Part shown: in pieces, positions 62,823-64,000 of the stretch
Position numbering within the stretch: position 1 is the stretch's first letter
Layout: every line of letters begins with the position of its first letter
Virus record (IMG/VR): IMGVR_UViG_3300042870_001823
Location: 1 to 64,000 of that record
From: a virus
Direction: 5' to 3' (one strand)
Length of the DNA stretch: 64,000 nucleotides
Notes under the pieces: model-generated
Databases searched by the model: none
What the model was told of the DNA's origin: nothing
The model's input: only the letters and a program-made list of their open reading frames with translations
Translations under genes and position numbers: made by a program

Positions 62823-64000
62823 TTGCTTGTTCCTTTTGTTGTTTTTGAGGTTTTATTAAACTTATCTTAAAATCTTCCTCATGGTCAATCTCAAACAAAG
62901 TTCCTCTAGGTATTATACTAGATATTATCAACTCAGCAAGTTTGTCTTCAATGCCTTCTCTTCTGACCTGAGAAAGTCCTCTTGCCCCCTTGACGGTATC
63001 TATACCTTTTTCGATTAAACCTTCTACAACTGAATCGGTATAAGTTAAAGAATATCCTTTTGAAAGAAGTTTGCTTTTAACTATCGACATTTCTAACTCG
63101 GCAATTGATATCATGTCGTCATGTCGTAAATGATTGAATACTACAACTTTATCTATTCTGTTTATAAACTCTGGTTTAAAGTGCTTACGAATAGCTTCTA
63201 GGGTATTCTTTTCTACAATTTCTTTATTTGGTATTGCTCTAGTCTTTGTCTTGTAATCTACAGTGCCAGTAAACCCAGCTGAGGTCTTAAGTAGGTTGTC
63301 AGCTGTTTTATCATTACCTAAGTTAGTTGTCATGATTATGACAGTGTTTTTAAAGCTGACTTGCTTACCTTTATTGTCTGTAGCAATTCCTTCGTCAAAA
63401 ATTCTTAAAAAAGTATTCCAAATGTCTGGATGAGCTTTTTCTACCTCGTCAAGCAAGACTACCGTATTGGGATATTTTTTAATCATGTTAATTAACTGAC
63501 CACCATCTTCATGGCCAATGTAGCCAGGAGGTGATCCAATTAACTTTTGATTCTCGTGTTTATGTTGCAATTCGCCACAATCAATACGTACCATAGAATA
63601 TTCTGACCCATATATGTATTTATGCAATTCGTTTGCTAGGTGAGTCTTACCCACGCCCGAAGCTCCGGCAAACATAAAAACACCCAATGGTCTATTGGGA
63701 TCATTCATTCCAGTTTGAGATCTCTTTAATGCAGATACAATTATCTCGATAGCATTGTCTTGACCTATGACATTTGTCTTTAAATGATTATTAAGTCCAA
63801 GAAATTTTTCTTTACTTAGTTTTTTAGGTTTTGGTTTAGCTTTTTCTTCTGAATGCTTTTTAAACGTGTCATTAAAAATTTTTTCCAAATCTTCTGAGAA
63901 ATGAAATGGATCGTCGGAATCAGAATCTTTTTTCTTATTCTTAAGACTAGGGATTATTGGATTACCAGTGTAGGCAATATCTAACCAGTAATCTACATCC
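62815..64000 (-). CDS. Clp/Hsp100-type AAA+ ATPase, C-terminal part (5' end beyond window)
   Basis: Open to the window edge: in-frame codons continue upstream of the TTG at 63888 (DVDYWLDIAYTGNPIIPSLK to FHFSEDLEKIF), so the true start lies outside. Walker A (FAGASGVGKTHLA), Walker B (VVLLDEVEKAHPDIW), sensor 1 (IIMTTNLGN), arginine finger region (FINRIDKVVVFNHL) and sensor 2 (GARGL) identify the second ATPase domain of ClpA/ClpB-like proteins. No IGF/L-type ClpP-binding loop is seen in this part. A protein-remodelling role in virion assembly or host takeover is inferred. Confidence 0.88.
   Translation of the reverse strand, partial: DVDYWLDIAYTGNPIIPSLKNKKKDSDSDDPFHFSEDLEKIFNDTFKKHSEEKAKPKPKKLSKEKFLGLNNHLKTNVIGQDNAIEIIVSALKRSQTGMNDPNRPLGVFMFAGASGVGKTHLANELHKYIYGSEYSMVRIDCGELQHKHENQKLIGSPPGYIGHEDGGQLINMIKKYPNTVVLLDEVEKAHPDIWNTFLRIFDEGIATDNKGKQVSFKNTVIIMTTNLGNDKTADNLLKTSAGFTGTVDYKTKTRAIPNKEIVEKNTLEAIRKHFKPEFINRIDKVVVFNHLRHDDMISIAELEMSIVKSKLLSKGYSLTYTDSVVEGLIEKGIDTVKGARGLSQVRREGIEDKLAELIISSIIPRGTLFEIDHEEDFKISLIKPQKQQKEQAND

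Noticed and set aside
1-64000. tRNA genes, including one that could read CGG or CGGN
   Set aside because: I saw no cloverleaf-like sequence in the few intergenic gaps; such a gene would have to be elsewhere in the phage or in the host.

Overview
This window is one long stretch of a tailed-phage genome (Caudoviricetes) with a contractile tail. It carries a large terminase, a portal, a capsid protease, a HK97-type major capsid protein, a neck, a tail sheath, tail tubes, tail chaperones, giant tail and internal proteins, and several fibre genes. The DNA is AT-rich. Almost every gene is on the minus strand, tightly packed, with TAATG or ATGA stop/start overlaps and clear Shine-Dalgarno sites. The host cannot be named from the sequence. 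An aerobic, low-GC, SD-using, probably aquatic bacterium fits best. I found no tRNA, integrase, CRISPR array or insertion sequence.

Layout in transcription order (high to low coordinates). 64000-60800: the end of a Clp-type AAA+ ATPase, then small zinc-binding and hypothetical proteins. 60800-53380: an internal protein with a DnaQ-type exonuclease domain, two Gly/Ala-rich hydrophobic proteins, and the large terminase. 53380-48320: structural proteins and a fibre ending in an S74 chaperone. 48310-41270: small proteins, portal, glycosyltransferase, protease-scaffold, decoration-like protein, major capsid. 41140-32260: a cluster of related repeat-built tail fibres. 32263-20979: an accessory island with eight 2-oxoglutarate/Fe(II) oxygenases, one TauD-like oxygenase, two glutathione-peroxidase-like proteins and several unknowns; three of its genes form the only plus-strand operon. 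20906-1: neck genes, two sheath-type proteins, three tube-type proteins, two tail chaperones, a 2216-aa tape-measure candidate, a 1604-aa protein and one truncated gene.

The most striking result is a recoding system. Six genes (at 20654, 34574, 43140, 48319, 56766 and 57409) are each split into two reading frames by exactly one extra base. In all six the break is at an in-frame CGG codon. Skipping the C and reading GGN (glycine) restores a sensible full-length protein. The clearest cases are a fibronectin-III P-G turn, a capsid-protease N-terminus, and a complete exonuclease protein. In a manual scan of the other genes I found no in-frame CGG, although arginine is common and is written AGA, AGG, CGT, CGC or CGA. 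CGG therefore looks like an unassigned or reserved codon that acts as a +1 frameshift (or quadruplet CGGN) signal in this phage. The six genes are virion or virion-cluster genes, so late protein production may depend on it. Automatic gene calling would truncate or split all six.

Other points: duplicated sheath and tube genes suggest a tail or baseplate built from paralogues. The two tail chaperones lie in the same frame, separated only by one TAA. The oxygenase island has a divergent promoter with an operator-like dyad.
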